A stretch of 64,000 nucleotides of DNA from Yinghuangia sp051388915 (lineage in GTDB: Bacteria > Actinomycetota > Actinomycetes > Streptomycetales > Streptomycetaceae), in contig NZ_JBPKBH010000021.1 of NCBI RefSeq assembly GCF_051388915.1, forward strand, positions 1 to 64,000, given 5' to 3'. The translations under genes and the position numbers were made by a program. Below, in pieces: positions 7,643 through 14,695 of this stretch (position 1 is its first letter; each line of letters starts with the position of its first letter). The notes below the pieces were generated by a model. The model saw only the letters and a program-made list of their open reading frames with translations, did no database searches and was not told where the DNA came from.

Positions 7643-8947
7643 TCACGGCACCGGGTTCTCCGCGTCGTACCGCCAGAACCCGCGCCAGCGGGCGGCGAGG
7701 GCCAACACGACCACCACACACGCGAGTCCGCCGCTCACCACGGAGATCCGCTCCGTGCTGAGCGCGGCCACGCTGCCCGACTCGAAGTCGCCGAGGCGCG
7801 GGCCGCCCGCCACCACGACGATGAAGACGCCCGCGAGCCGGCCCCGGAGTTCGTCCGGGGTCGCCACCTGGAGGATCGTGTTGCGGAAAACGCCGCTGAT
7901 GGTGTCCGCGCAGCCCGCGACGGCGAGGAAGAACACGCCCAGCCACAGCCAGTTCGTGGCGCCGAACGCGGTGATCGCCAAGCCCCACGCGACGATCGAC
8001 AGGATGACCGCGCGACCCTGGTAGCGCACGCGCCCCAGCCATCCGGAGAACAGCGCGCCCGCGAACGCGCCGATCGCCGGCGCCGCGGTGAGCAGGCCGA
8101 CGGTACGCGAGCCTCCGCCGTACCACGACGCCGCGATCGCCGGAAACAGCGCGCGCGGCATGCCGAACACCATGGCGGCGATGTCCGCGAGAAAGGTCAT
8201 GCGCACGTTGGGACGCGTTCGCAGGAACCGGAACCCCTCGGCCACCGAAGCCCGTTGCCGTTTCCCGTCGCCCGCCCCGCTGTTCGCCCGCTCCGGCGGC
8301 ATCGCGGGCAGGCGCCACATCCCGTAGAGCGCCGCGCCGAAGGCGAGGGCGTCGACGACGTACACGGTCTGGGTGTTCCACACGCCGATGACCAGCCCGC
8401 CGAGCAACGGCCCGACGGTCATGCCGAGCGTCATGCTCAGCATCGCCAACGCGTTGGCGGCGGGCAGGTGTTCGGGGCCGAGCAGACGCGGGATCATGGC
8501 CGTCCGCGTCGGGCTGTTGACCGCGAAGAACGCCGACTGCGCGGCCACCACCCCGTACAGAAGCCACACTTGCCCAAGGTCGAGCACCGCCTGCGCGGCG
8601 AGAACCAGGCTCATGGCGGCCAGGCCGGTGGACGCGATGAGCCCGAGCCTGCGCCGGTCCATGCTGTCCGCGATCGCGCCGCCGAGGAGGCCGAACACGA
8701 TCAGCGGCGCGAGCGAGAAAAGACCCACCAGTCCGACCGCGAAGTTCGACCCGGTCAGGTGGTACACCTGCACGGCGACCGCGAGCGAGGTCATCTGCTG
8801 GCCGAGCATGCTCACGGCACCGCCGAACCACAGGCGCCGGTAGTCGCGGGATATGCGCAGCGGGGTCGTGTCGGCGAAGACGGCCCGCGCGAAACGGCGG
8901 ATCCGTCCCCGCGCCGGGGCGGGAGATGGGGGCACTCCGGAATCCAA
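7643..8947 (-). CDS. MFS exporter (EntS/DHA3-like)
   Basis: This 434-residue protein has about 12 membrane segments and the DHA3/EntS-like pattern: LFSLAPLIVFGLLGGAIAD, a DRR loop, and a D-E-x-RGR loop (TPDELRGRLAG) in the second half. Relatives export macrolides or siderophores; the substrate here is unknown. The TTG at 8947 is used because AGGG lies about 7 bases before it; a GTG 12 bases further in is an alternative. No regulator sits beside it. The 3' end faces the LPMO gene with only 9 bases between stops. Confidence 0.8.
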   Translation of the reverse strand: MDSGVPPSPAPARGRIRRFARAVFADTTPLRISRDYRRLWFGGAVSMLGQQMTSLAVAVQVYHLTGSNFAVGLVGLFSLAPLIVFGLLGGAIADSMDRRRLGLIASTGLAAMSLVLAAQAVLDLGQVWLLYGVVAAQSAFFAVNSPTRTAMIPRLLGPEHLPAANALAMLSMTLGMTVGPLLGGLVIGVWNTQTVYVVDALAFGAALYGMWRLPAMPPERANSGAGDGKRQRASVAEGFRFLRTRPNVRMTFLADIAAMVFGMPRALFPAIAASWYGGGSRTVGLLTAAPAIGAFAGALFSGWLGRVRYQGRAVILSIVAWGLAITAFGATNWLWLGVFFLAVAGCADTISGVFRNTILQVATPDELRGRLAGVFIVVVAGGPRLGDFESGSVAALSTERISVVSGGLACVVVVLALAARWRGFWRYDAENPVP

Positions 8948-9018
8948 GCGCCCTGATGCCGGGTTGCGCCTCTCCGGTAGGCCGTGAGATCCCCCACGCC
9001 GAGCGGGTACGCCGAGGG

Positions 9019-9240
9019 CGCCGGTGGCGCGGCATCTTCCTCACCGCCGCGAAGGAGCTGCGGGAAGGCGTCGTCCCCGCCGCGTTCGCCACCGCCGGCC
9101 CCGACACCGTCCAGGCGATGCCGCTCGACATCCTCTTCGACTTCGCCGCGGTCCACCTGACCGGCGACGAATCCGCGCTCCAGACCCTCGCGTCGCTCCT
9201 CGACGACTTCGACCCGAACGTCCCGCTCGTGACGCCCTGA
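9019..9240 (+). pseudogene. Remnant of an alkyl/aryl-sulfatase (MBL-fold) gene
   Basis: The translation begins abruptly at RRWRGIFLTAAKELREG, which resembles the dimerisation domain of SdsA1/BDS1-type alkyl sulfatases (WRN-x-YLTGA-x-ELR). AMPLDILFDFAAVHL also fits that domain. Directly after this the sequence reads GDESALQTLASLLDDFDP, which looks like the extreme C-terminus of the same family, so the SCP2-like domain of about 85 residues appears deleted. The catalytic metallo-beta-lactamase domain is absent. I know of no way this fragment could be active. Confidence 0.6.
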
Positions 9241-9364
9241 TCGTTCGCTCGCGCCCCTCCGAACGCGGCGTCCTCGCCGGGTCGGAGCGCCCGCCGGGGA
9301 CAGCCCGCACGCCCCCTCGCCCTATTCCCGTCGAGGACGTGAGAACCCGCACCCGTAAATCCCG

Positions 9365-9393
9365 TTGCGGCCCCGCCGCCGTGGATCTACCTT
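9365..9393 (+). promoter_or_regulatory. Sigma-70-like promoter TTGCGG-N17-TACCTT
   Basis: The -35 candidate TTGCGG (9365-9370) and -10 TACCTT (9388-9393) are 17 bases apart. Predicted transcription starts near 9400, just before a very strong ribosome site. Confidence 0.45.
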
Positions 9394-9425
9394 CTGCGGT
9401 ACACGGGAAAGGAGGTGGTTCGATC

Positions 9426-9464
9426 TTGAGTACGTATCGGACGCGTGAGGTGGCTGCCCGCTAG
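9426..9464 (+). CDS. 12-codon leader mini-ORF with very strong RBS
   Basis: A TTG start at 9426 gives (M)STYRTREVAAR then TAG. AAAGGAGGTGG at 9408-9418 matches the anti-Shine-Dalgarno over its whole length and lies 7 bases before the start, far stronger than most sites in the window. A GC-rich hairpin begins 33 bases after the stop. The arrangement resembles an attenuation leader. The peptide has no recognised family that I can assert. The nearest downstream gene on this strand is the acetyltransferase at 9791. Confidence 0.45.
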   Translation: MSTYRTREVAAR

Positions 9465-9496
9465 CCGCCACTCCGGTCTCCCGACCGTAGTCTGAC

Positions 9497-9519
9497 CCGC
9501 CGCGAGTGCACCGCGGCGG
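9497..9519 (+). terminator. GC hairpin after the mini-ORF
   Basis: CCGCCGCG pairs perfectly with CGCGGCGG around the 7-base loop AGTGCAC. Position after a strongly translated mini-ORF suggests an attenuator or simple terminator. Confidence 0.5.
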
Positions 9520-9541
9520 AAAGCGTCAGGCGGTCGGCGAA

Positions 9542-9633
9542 TACCAGGCAGACACCCGACCCGCAGGCTTCCGAGGACGTCCCCTCGGACCCTCCCCACG
9601 GAGGAGAGCCTGCGGGTCGCTGCATATCCGGCG
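9542..9633. repeat. Repeat copy A (uninterrupted, about 90 bp)
   Basis: The unit runs from TACCAGGCAGACACCCGACC through CCTCCCCACGGAGGA to GGGTCGCTGC. It matches the two halves of copy B at 10417-10458 and 10579-10630 with about 85-90% identity by eye. The pair flanks the acetyltransferase in direct orientation. Confidence 0.8.
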
Positions 9634-9790
9634 ACTGATCGACCAGCCGCCGACGATCCGAGCGGGCCGTCCGCTCACCTCAGGACCGCACGGTGCCCGG
9701 ACGGGCCGACTCAAAAGGCGATCAGCCGGCCCGCTTGATGTGCGTTCCAGTCTCAGCGTCGATGAGAACCGGACTCGGCCGAGGAGTGGC

Positions 9791-10405
9791 GTGAGCGAGA
9801 TCAGTACGCGGTGGTACCGGCCAGGAGCGATACCCACCGCCGAACTGCGCGGGCTGACGGACGTGTTCGAGGAAGTCTCGGACGATTTCGTCCCTCCGCT
9901 CACCTCACGCGGGAGTACCACCCAGTCCGACCTGCGCGACCGTGCCCCGGAGGCCACCGCCCCCGGGCAGGACTATTTGACGGAGATGCTCCGACAGGAC
10001 GTCGTCGTATCCCGGCACGGAGACCGGGTCGTCGGATTCCTGTCCTTTCGGAGCCACCACCAGGACCCGCGCTACGCCGACCTGTCGCCCTGCCTGTACG
10101 TGAGCACCGTCGCCGTACGCCACAGCCATCGGCGGCACGGCATCGCACGCGCCCTCTACCGGGAACTCTTCGGCGTCCCGGCCTCCCTGCCCGCGTGGAT
10201 CGTGCTGCGGACGTGGTCCACCAACACCGGCCACCTCGAACTCCTCGACCGCCTCGGGTTCACCACCGTCCTCCGCCTCAAGGACGCCCGGGCCGCCGGA
10301 ATCGACACCGTCTACCTCGCGGCCGACCGCACCGCGAATGCGGACGACGGCACGGCCTCGCGGACGGGCGCCCCGGCGGGAGGCCCCGCGGACACAACGC
10401 CCTGA
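9791..10405 (+). CDS. GNAT-family N-acetyltransferase
   Basis: This 204-residue cytoplasmic protein has a GNAT core. The beta-4 strand DLSPCLYVSTVAV and the acetyl-CoA loop RHSHRRHGIARALYRELF (a variant of R/Q-x-x-G-x-G/A, here R-R-H-G-I-A) lie at about 105-130, followed by RTWSTNTGHLELLDRLGF, typical of the C-terminal half. The substrate is unknown. The GTG at 9791 follows GAGGAG by 4 bases; spacing is short but no better start exists. The C-terminal 25 residues are low-complexity. The gene is bracketed by related direct repeats, suggesting it arrived or can move as a module. Confidence 0.75.
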   Translation: MSEISTRWYRPGAIPTAELRGLTDVFEEVSDDFVPPLTSRGSTTQSDLRDRAPEATAPGQDYLTEMLRQDVVVSRHGDRVVGFLSFRSHHQDPRYADLSPCLYVSTVAVRHSHRRHGIARALYRELFGVPASLPAWIVLRTWSTNTGHLELLDRLGFTTVLRLKDARAAGIDTVYLAADRTANADDGTASRTGAPAGGPADTTP

Positions 10406-10416
10406 CACCCCGGTGG

Positions 10417-10630
10417 TACCGGGCAGACACCCGGCCCGCAGGCGTCCGAGGACGCCCCAGACCGGCAGGAGGACCGCGGAGAACGCCATGTCCAGGAGGT
10501 TGGTGACGCCGAGCATCACGATGACGGTCAGCAGCAGCGGCTCGACGCACAGGAACGCGAGCCCTTCGCCGAACCGCCTCCTCGGACCCTCCCCACGGAG
10601 GAAAGCCCGCGGGTCGCTGCGTTTTCCGGG
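10417..10630. repeat. Repeat copy B, interrupted by 120 bp
   Basis: The left half (10417-10458) and right half (10579-10630) match copy A. The 120 bases between are absent from copy A and read on the minus strand as an open fragment of a transporter. Confidence 0.75.
10456..10578 (-). pseudogene. MFS transporter fragment (about 40 codons)
   Basis: On the minus strand the insert reads FGEGLAFL, then LGVTNLLDMAFSAVLLPVW, the pattern of a transmembrane segment from the middle of DHA3-type MFS exporters. No start, stop or remaining domains are present. It is a relic lodged in the repeat, or what is left after deletions. Confidence 0.5.
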
Positions 10631-10667
10631 CCGTGCAGGCGGTGCTTCCGGGCCGTGCAGGCGGTGC
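10624..10667. repeat. Perfect tandem duplication of 22 bp
   Basis: TTCCGGGCCGTGCAGGCGGTGC occurs back to back at 10624-10645 and 10646-10667, about 50 bases before the SDR start. It may be slippage; it could alter promoter spacing. Confidence 0.9.
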
Positions 10668-10717
10668 GGTGCCGCCGGAGTTGCGCCGATTCGGCGGGGT
10701 GCTGTTTGCTCCACGGC

Positions 10718-11482
10718 ATGAACGCCAAGGATCAGCGCGTCGCGGTCGTCACCGGTGCGAGCAGCGGCATCGGTGCCGCGAGTGCCCGGGGGCTGGCCGC
10801 GGCGGGGTACGCCGTCGTCCTGACCGCCCGCCGCGCGGAGCGGATCGAGGCGATCGCCGAGGAGCTGCGGGACGCCGGGTACACGGCGTCGGCGCACCCG
10901 CTCGACGTCACCGACCGCGCGTCGGTGAACGCCTTCGCCGGATCGCTGGAGCGGTGCGACGTGCTGGTGGCCAATGCGGGCGCGGCGTACGGCGCGGATC
11001 CGGTGGAGACCGGCGACCCCGCGGACTGGCTCGCGATGTACCAGGTCAACGTGCTCGGCACGCTGCACACCACGCAGGCGCTGCTGCCGGCGCTGATCGC
11101 GTCGGGGGCGGGGACGGTCGTGGTGATGTCGTCGACGGCCGGGCACCAGGCGTACGAGGGCGGCGGCGGGTACGTCGCGGCCAAGCACGGCACCCACGCG
11201 ATCGCCGCGACCCTGCGCCTGGAGCTGAACGGCCGCCCGGTGCGCGTCATCGAGCTGGCGCCCGGCATGGTGCGGACGGACGAGTTCTCGGTGAACCGCA
11301 TGCGCGGGGACGCCGGCCGGGCCGCGGCGGTGTACGCGGGCGTCGCGGCGCCGCTGACCGCCGAGGACGTGGCCGACGCGGTGGTCTGGGCGGTCACCCG
11401 GCCCGCGCACGTGAACGTGGACCTGATGGTGCTGCGTCCGCTCGCGCAGGCGGCGCAGCACAAAGTGCACCGGGAGCACTGA
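10718..11482 (+). CDS. Short-chain dehydrogenase/reductase
   Basis: This 254-residue classical SDR has the Rossmann TGASSGIG motif (about 13-20), NAG at about 85, the catalytic Ser in MSSTAG and the YVAAKHG active-site Tyr/Lys, in which Tyr-x-x-x-Lys is intact. The RR after the second strand suggests NADP(H). The AELAPGM-like stretch ELAPGMVRTDEF is usual. It probably oxidises or reduces a small alcohol/ketone; the nearest annotated relatives are YdfG-like. The ATG at 10718 is the natural start, with no clear ribosome site. It converges on pdxH with a shared terminator. Confidence 0.88.
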   Translation: MNAKDQRVAVVTGASSGIGAASARGLAAAGYAVVLTARRAERIEAIAEELRDAGYTASAHPLDVTDRASVNAFAGSLERCDVLVANAGAAYGADPVETGDPADWLAMYQVNVLGTLHTTQALLPALIASGAGTVVVMSSTAGHQAYEGGGGYVAAKHGTHAIAATLRLELNGRPVRVIELAPGMVRTDEFSVNRMRGDAGRAAAVYAGVAAPLTAEDVADAVVWAVTRPAHVNVDLMVLRPLAQAAQHKVHREH

Positions 11483-11489
11483 GGGTGAC

Positions 11490-11510
11490 CCCTGGAGCAC
11501 GGCTCCAGGG
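11490..11510. terminator. Bidirectional terminator between SDR gene and pdxH
   Basis: CCCTGGAGC and GCTCCAGGG form a perfect 9-bp stem with the 3-base loop ACG, centred in the 36 bases between two convergent stops. Confidence 0.75.
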
Positions 11511-11518
11511 AAACGACC

Positions 11519-12166
11519 TCAAGGGCTCAGCCGCTCAACCACCCAGCCCCCGCCCTCCCGCCGGTACCGCAGCCGGTCGTGCAGGCGGTTCTCGCGCCCC
11601 TGCCAGAACTCGACCGCGTCCGGCACCACGCACACCCCGCCCCAGAACGGCGGCACCGGGACCTCCGAGCCCTCCGGATGACGGGCCGCCAGCTCGGCGT
11701 ACCGCTTCTCCAGGTCCTCACGCGAGGCGACGACGCTGGACTGCGCGCTGGCCCACGCCCCGATACGGGAGCCGTACGGCCGGGAGCGGAAGTACGCGGC
11801 GGTGCGCTCCGGCGGCACCCGCTCGGCCGTCCCGGTCACGATCACCTGCCGGTCCATCGCGTGCCACGGGAAGAGCAGGCTGACCGCCGGGTTCGCGGTC
11901 AACTCGCGGCCCTTGCGGGACTCGTAGTTCGTGTAGAAGACGAACCCGTCCTCCCCGTACTCCTTGAGCAGCACCGTCCGCGTGCTCGGCCGCCCGTCCG
12001 GTGACGCGGTCGCCACCACCATGGCGTTGGGCTCCGGCAGCTCCGCGGCCGCGATCTCGGCGAGCCAGCGGGCGAACAGCGGCATGGGCGCGGGCGTCAG
12101 CGAGGCTTCGTCGATGCCTTCGTTGCGGTATTGGCGGCGCATCGCCATGAGGTCGTCGAGGTCCAC
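11519..12166 (-). CDS. pdxH: Pyridoxamine 5'-phosphate oxidase
   Basis: This 215-residue flavoprotein oxidises pyridoxamine or pyridoxine 5'-phosphate to pyridoxal 5'-phosphate with FMN and oxygen. It has the FMN-binding RTVLLKEYGEDGFVFYTNY region (about 62-80), SRKGRE, the central RVPPERT-x-x-YF-x-SRPYGSRIGAWAS block and the C-terminal EFWQGRENRLHDR signature. Length matches the family. The GTG at 12166 follows AAGGA at good spacing and gives the usual start VDLDDL; upstream frame is non-coding. It is divergent from the citrate synthase gene across 444 bases. Confidence 0.95.
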   Translation of the reverse strand: MDLDDLMAMRRQYRNEGIDEASLTPAPMPLFARWLAEIAAAELPEPNAMVVATASPDGRPSTRTVLLKEYGEDGFVFYTNYESRKGRELTANPAVSLLFPWHAMDRQVIVTGTAERVPPERTAAYFRSRPYGSRIGAWASAQSSVVASREDLEKRYAELAARHPEGSEVPVPPFWGGVCVVPDAVEFWQGRENRLHDRLRYRREGGGWVVERLSP

Positions 12167-12610
12167 GGTTCCTTGGTAGCACTCCGGTGGCACTCCGGAA
12201 GCGCTCCGGTGGCACTGCGGCCGCACCCCCGTGCCCGGGCGGACCGAAACCGCGGGGGTCCGACTCCGAACGAGTGACACCCATTCGTGCGAATCGACGG
12301 GTTCGCGAAGCGGGATGTGCCGGAGTTCACGCGGCCGCCACCCGCCTCGTCTAGGTCATCTCGACATCAAGAGATATTGTTGCCTGTCGACAACCGTCGC
12401 CCACAACTTCACAGGCGAAGCCACAACTCGCGCGCTTCGCCGGACCACCGATTCGCCGCCTTCCGGGGGCGTCCGGGAGCCCGCGCAGTAACGATCTTGC
12501 GCCGCGTTTCCGGGCCTGTCCGGGGGAAGACAGGTTGTGGTAACGCGGGGTATGAAGGACCCGGCCACAAGTCACCACAAGTCAGTCGAGATCGCATGAG
12601 GAGCCGCCTG
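12167..12610. other. Divergent intergenic region, pdxH to citrate synthase
   Basis: 444 bases without a supported gene. The pdxH side has a degenerate repeat of GGTGGCACTCCGG (12180-12215). The middle has the AT-richer palindromic site at 12358-12375. The remainder shows no clear promoter consensus. Confidence 0.6.
12358..12375. promoter_or_regulatory. Candidate operator ATCTCGACATCAAGAGAT
   Basis: Perfect 5-base arms ATCTC/GAGAT bracket GACATCAA, and the inner TCGA-CA-TCAAGA is itself near-symmetric. The form suits MarR-family dimers. It lies about 240 bases upstream of the citrate synthase start and 190 from pdxH. Confidence 0.4.
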
Positions 12611-13720
12611 ATGTCCGACTTCGTACCCGGGCTCGAAGGAGTCATAGCGTTCGAGACGGAGATCGCCGAACCCGACAAGGAGGGCGGCGCACTCCGCTAC
12701 CGCGGCGTGGACATCGAGGATCTCGTCGGGCGCGTCTCCTTCGGCAACGTCTGGGGACTCCTGGTCGACGGCGCCTTCAACCCCGGCCTCCCGCCCGCGG
12801 AGTCCTTCCCGATCCCCATCCACTCCGGCGACATCCGCGTGGACGTGCAGAGCGCGCTGGCCATGCTCGCCCCGGTGTGGGGATTGAAACCGCTGCACGA
12901 CATCGACGACGCGCAGGCCCGCGACGACCTGGCCCGGGCCGCCGTCATGGCGCTCTCGTACGTCGCCCAGTCGGCCCGCGGCCTCGACAAGCCGATGGTG
13001 CCGCAGCGCGAGGTCGACAAGGCCGAGACGATCGTCGAGCGGTTCATGATCCGCTGGCGCGGCGAGCCGGACCCCAAGCACGTCCGCGCCGTCGACGCCT
13101 ACTGGACGTCGGCCGCCGAGCACGGCATGAACGCCTCCACGTTCACCGCCCGCGTCATCGCCGGAACCGGCGCGGACGTCGCGGCGTGCCTGTCGGGTGC
13201 GGTCGGCGCCATGTCGGGCCCGCTGCACGGCGGCGCCCCGTCGCGCGTCCTGCACATGATCGAGGAGATCGAGCGCACCGGGGACGCGACCCAGTACGTC
13301 AAGAGCGTGCTGGACCGCGGCGAGCGCCTGATGGGCTTCGGCCACCGCGTGTACCGCGCGGAGGACCCGCGTGCGCGCGTGCTGCGGCGTACCGCCAAGG
13401 AGCTCGGCGCGCCGCGCTACGAGGTCGCGGCGGCGCTGGAGCAGGCCGCGCTGTACGAGCTGCACGCCCGGCGCCCGGACCGCGTGCTGGCCACCAACGT
13501 GGAGTTCTGGGCCGCGGTGGTCCTGGACTTCGCCGAGGTCCCGGCCAACATGTTCACCTCGATGTTCACCTGCGCCCGGACCGCCGGGTGGAGCGCGCAC
13601 ATTCTGGAGCACAAGCGCACCTCGCGCCTGGTCCGCCCGTCCGCCCGTTACATCGGCCCGGGCTCGCGCCCGATCACCGACGTCGCCGGGTACGACGACA
13701 CGGTGGCGGCCAAGCAGTAG
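12611..13720 (+). CDS. Citrate synthase (type 2-like isozyme)
   Basis: This 369-residue enzyme condenses acetyl-CoA and oxaloacetate to citrate, or acts as a related methylcitrate synthase. Active-site residues are visible: His in GPLHGGAPSRV (about 209), His in GFGHRVYR (about 245) and the catalytic Asp of the C-terminal region (VLDFAEVP, about 304). The length fits short bacterial citrate synthases. The ATG at 12611 follows GAGGAG by 8 bases; an upstream ATG four codons earlier would consume that site. In streptomycetes a second citrate synthase-like gene sits beside pdxH; this gene matches that arrangement (from memory). Confidence 0.9.
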   Translation: MSDFVPGLEGVIAFETEIAEPDKEGGALRYRGVDIEDLVGRVSFGNVWGLLVDGAFNPGLPPAESFPIPIHSGDIRVDVQSALAMLAPVWGLKPLHDIDDAQARDDLARAAVMALSYVAQSARGLDKPMVPQREVDKAETIVERFMIRWRGEPDPKHVRAVDAYWTSAAEHGMNASTFTARVIAGTGADVAACLSGAVGAMSGPLHGGAPSRVLHMIEEIERTGDATQYVKSVLDRGERLMGFGHRVYRAEDPRARVLRRTAKELGAPRYEVAAALEQAALYELHARRPDRVLATNVEFWAAVVLDFAEVPANMFTSMFTCARTAGWSAHILEHKRTSRLVRPSARYIGPGSRPITDVAGYDDTVAAKQ

Positions 13721-13805
13721 CAGTAGCAGTAGCAGCAAGTACGAAAGACCGCACCACCCGCAGCACCTGCCCGGTACGGATTCTCGACCCGCATCCGAGC
13801 AGCGG

Positions 13806-13837
13806 ACGGCCCGCCTCCCACAAGGAAGGCGGGCCGT
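13806..13837 (+). terminator. Terminator after citrate synthase
   Basis: ACGGCCCGCCT and AGGCGGGCCGT pair over 11 bp with a 10-base loop, 86 bases after the stop. Confidence 0.75.
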
Positions 13838-13894
13838 CGCCGTTCCACCTCGCGACAGCAGTGGAACGCGCGGCCGTCGTCCCGGCCGCCACGT

Positions 13895-14110
13895 CACCCC
13901 GAACTGGCTTCGGACTCGGACAAGTCGAGCCCGCACGACGCGCGGAAGGGGTCGGGGTCCGGCACCGGCTCTCCGCAACTCCCGCGCGTGGTACAGCGCG
14001 TGGAGACTGCGGAGCACGGCCGACACGTCGCGGAAGGTCTCCTGCCGTAGGCCGAGACGCCGATGAGGACGGCCCGTGACGACGCGAAGTCCCGTGAGCG
14101 GGCGAGCGGA
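13895..14110 (-). pseudogene. Possible frameshifted caspase-like (C14) N-terminus
   Basis: On the minus strand, SSRAVLIGVSAY resembles the first strand of streptomycete caspase-like (peptidase C14) proteins. One frame over, ETFRDVSAVLRSLHALYHA continues in the style of that family, so a frameshift near 14048 would break the gene. The rest of the caspase domain, including the His/Cys dyad, is missing. Weakly supported; chance resemblance is possible. Confidence 0.3.
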
Positions 14111-14512
14111 TCGGCTGTTCCGGTCTCGTTCCCCCGAACCCGCGGCGGCATCGTGCTGCCGTTGCCGCGGTCGGCACGCCGCGGCGTGTGTGCTTCGGCT
14201 CGACCGACGGGACGGGGGTTGCAGGCGGGGCGGAAAAGCCGACCGCCCTCCCCTGGCAGGTGGGAGGGCGGGTGCTGGTCAGTGCGGCAGGCCACGACCG
14301 GTTGAGCTATGAGCCGTCTGACGTTTCATCAGACTGCCCTTTGTTCCGCCTGACCGACCTGCACTTCCGCCCGCGTGGCTCGCGGTTCGGTGGCGTCGGG
14401 CCGGTCCAGATCTAGATTGAAGAATACTCATCTGTCATGAGATGACCGGATAACCCCGGTTTCATCGGCGCGTTCCCTCACGAACTGACCGACAATGCAC
14501 CTTTCTTGGGCC

Positions 14513-14541
14513 TTGACAGACCCGGTGGCATCCGTTAACTA
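14513..14541 (+). promoter_or_regulatory. Orphan consensus promoter TTGACA-N17-TAACTA
   Basis: A perfect -35 TTGACA (14513-14518) and -10 TAACTA (14536-14541) with 17-base spacing lie in the AT-richer block. No rightward gene follows; transcription from about 14548 would meet the hairpin at 14643-14673. Confidence 0.5.
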
Positions 14542-14642
14542 CCCTACGAAATATCGGACATCTGGCATTATTACTGACAGATCCTTACCTATCAGTCAAG
14601 TTGGGTTCACCGGATCGCCGTACCCGCCCATGGATGCCCATC

Positions 14643-14673
14643 GGCCCCGACTGCAAACCGCGCAGTCGGGGCC
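14643..14673. terminator. Strong terminator downstream of amine oxidase
   Basis: GGCCCCGACTGC and GCAGTCGGGGCC form a perfect 12-bp stem with a 7-base loop, 22 bases past the oxidase stop on the minus strand. It can also end rightward transcription from the orphan promoter. Confidence 0.8.
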
Positions 14674-14695
14674 GGGGCGCACACAAATCAGATTG

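Larger units (their letters stand above)
9241..9790. other. Non-coding stretch with leader element and repeat
   Basis: No gene of normal size is supported over these 550 bases. It contains a promoter, mini-ORF and hairpin (9365-9519) and one copy of a repeat (9542-9633) that recurs at 10417-10630. The remainder up to the acetyltransferase shows nothing I recognise. Confidence 0.6.
13721..14695. other. Long non-coding stretch after citrate synthase
   Basis: 975 bases hold a (CAGTAG)n-like run around the stop (13714-13738), a terminator, a possible broken caspase-like gene on the minus strand, and a notably AT-richer block (about 14405-14610) with an orphan promoter. I see no intact gene. Confidence 0.6.
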
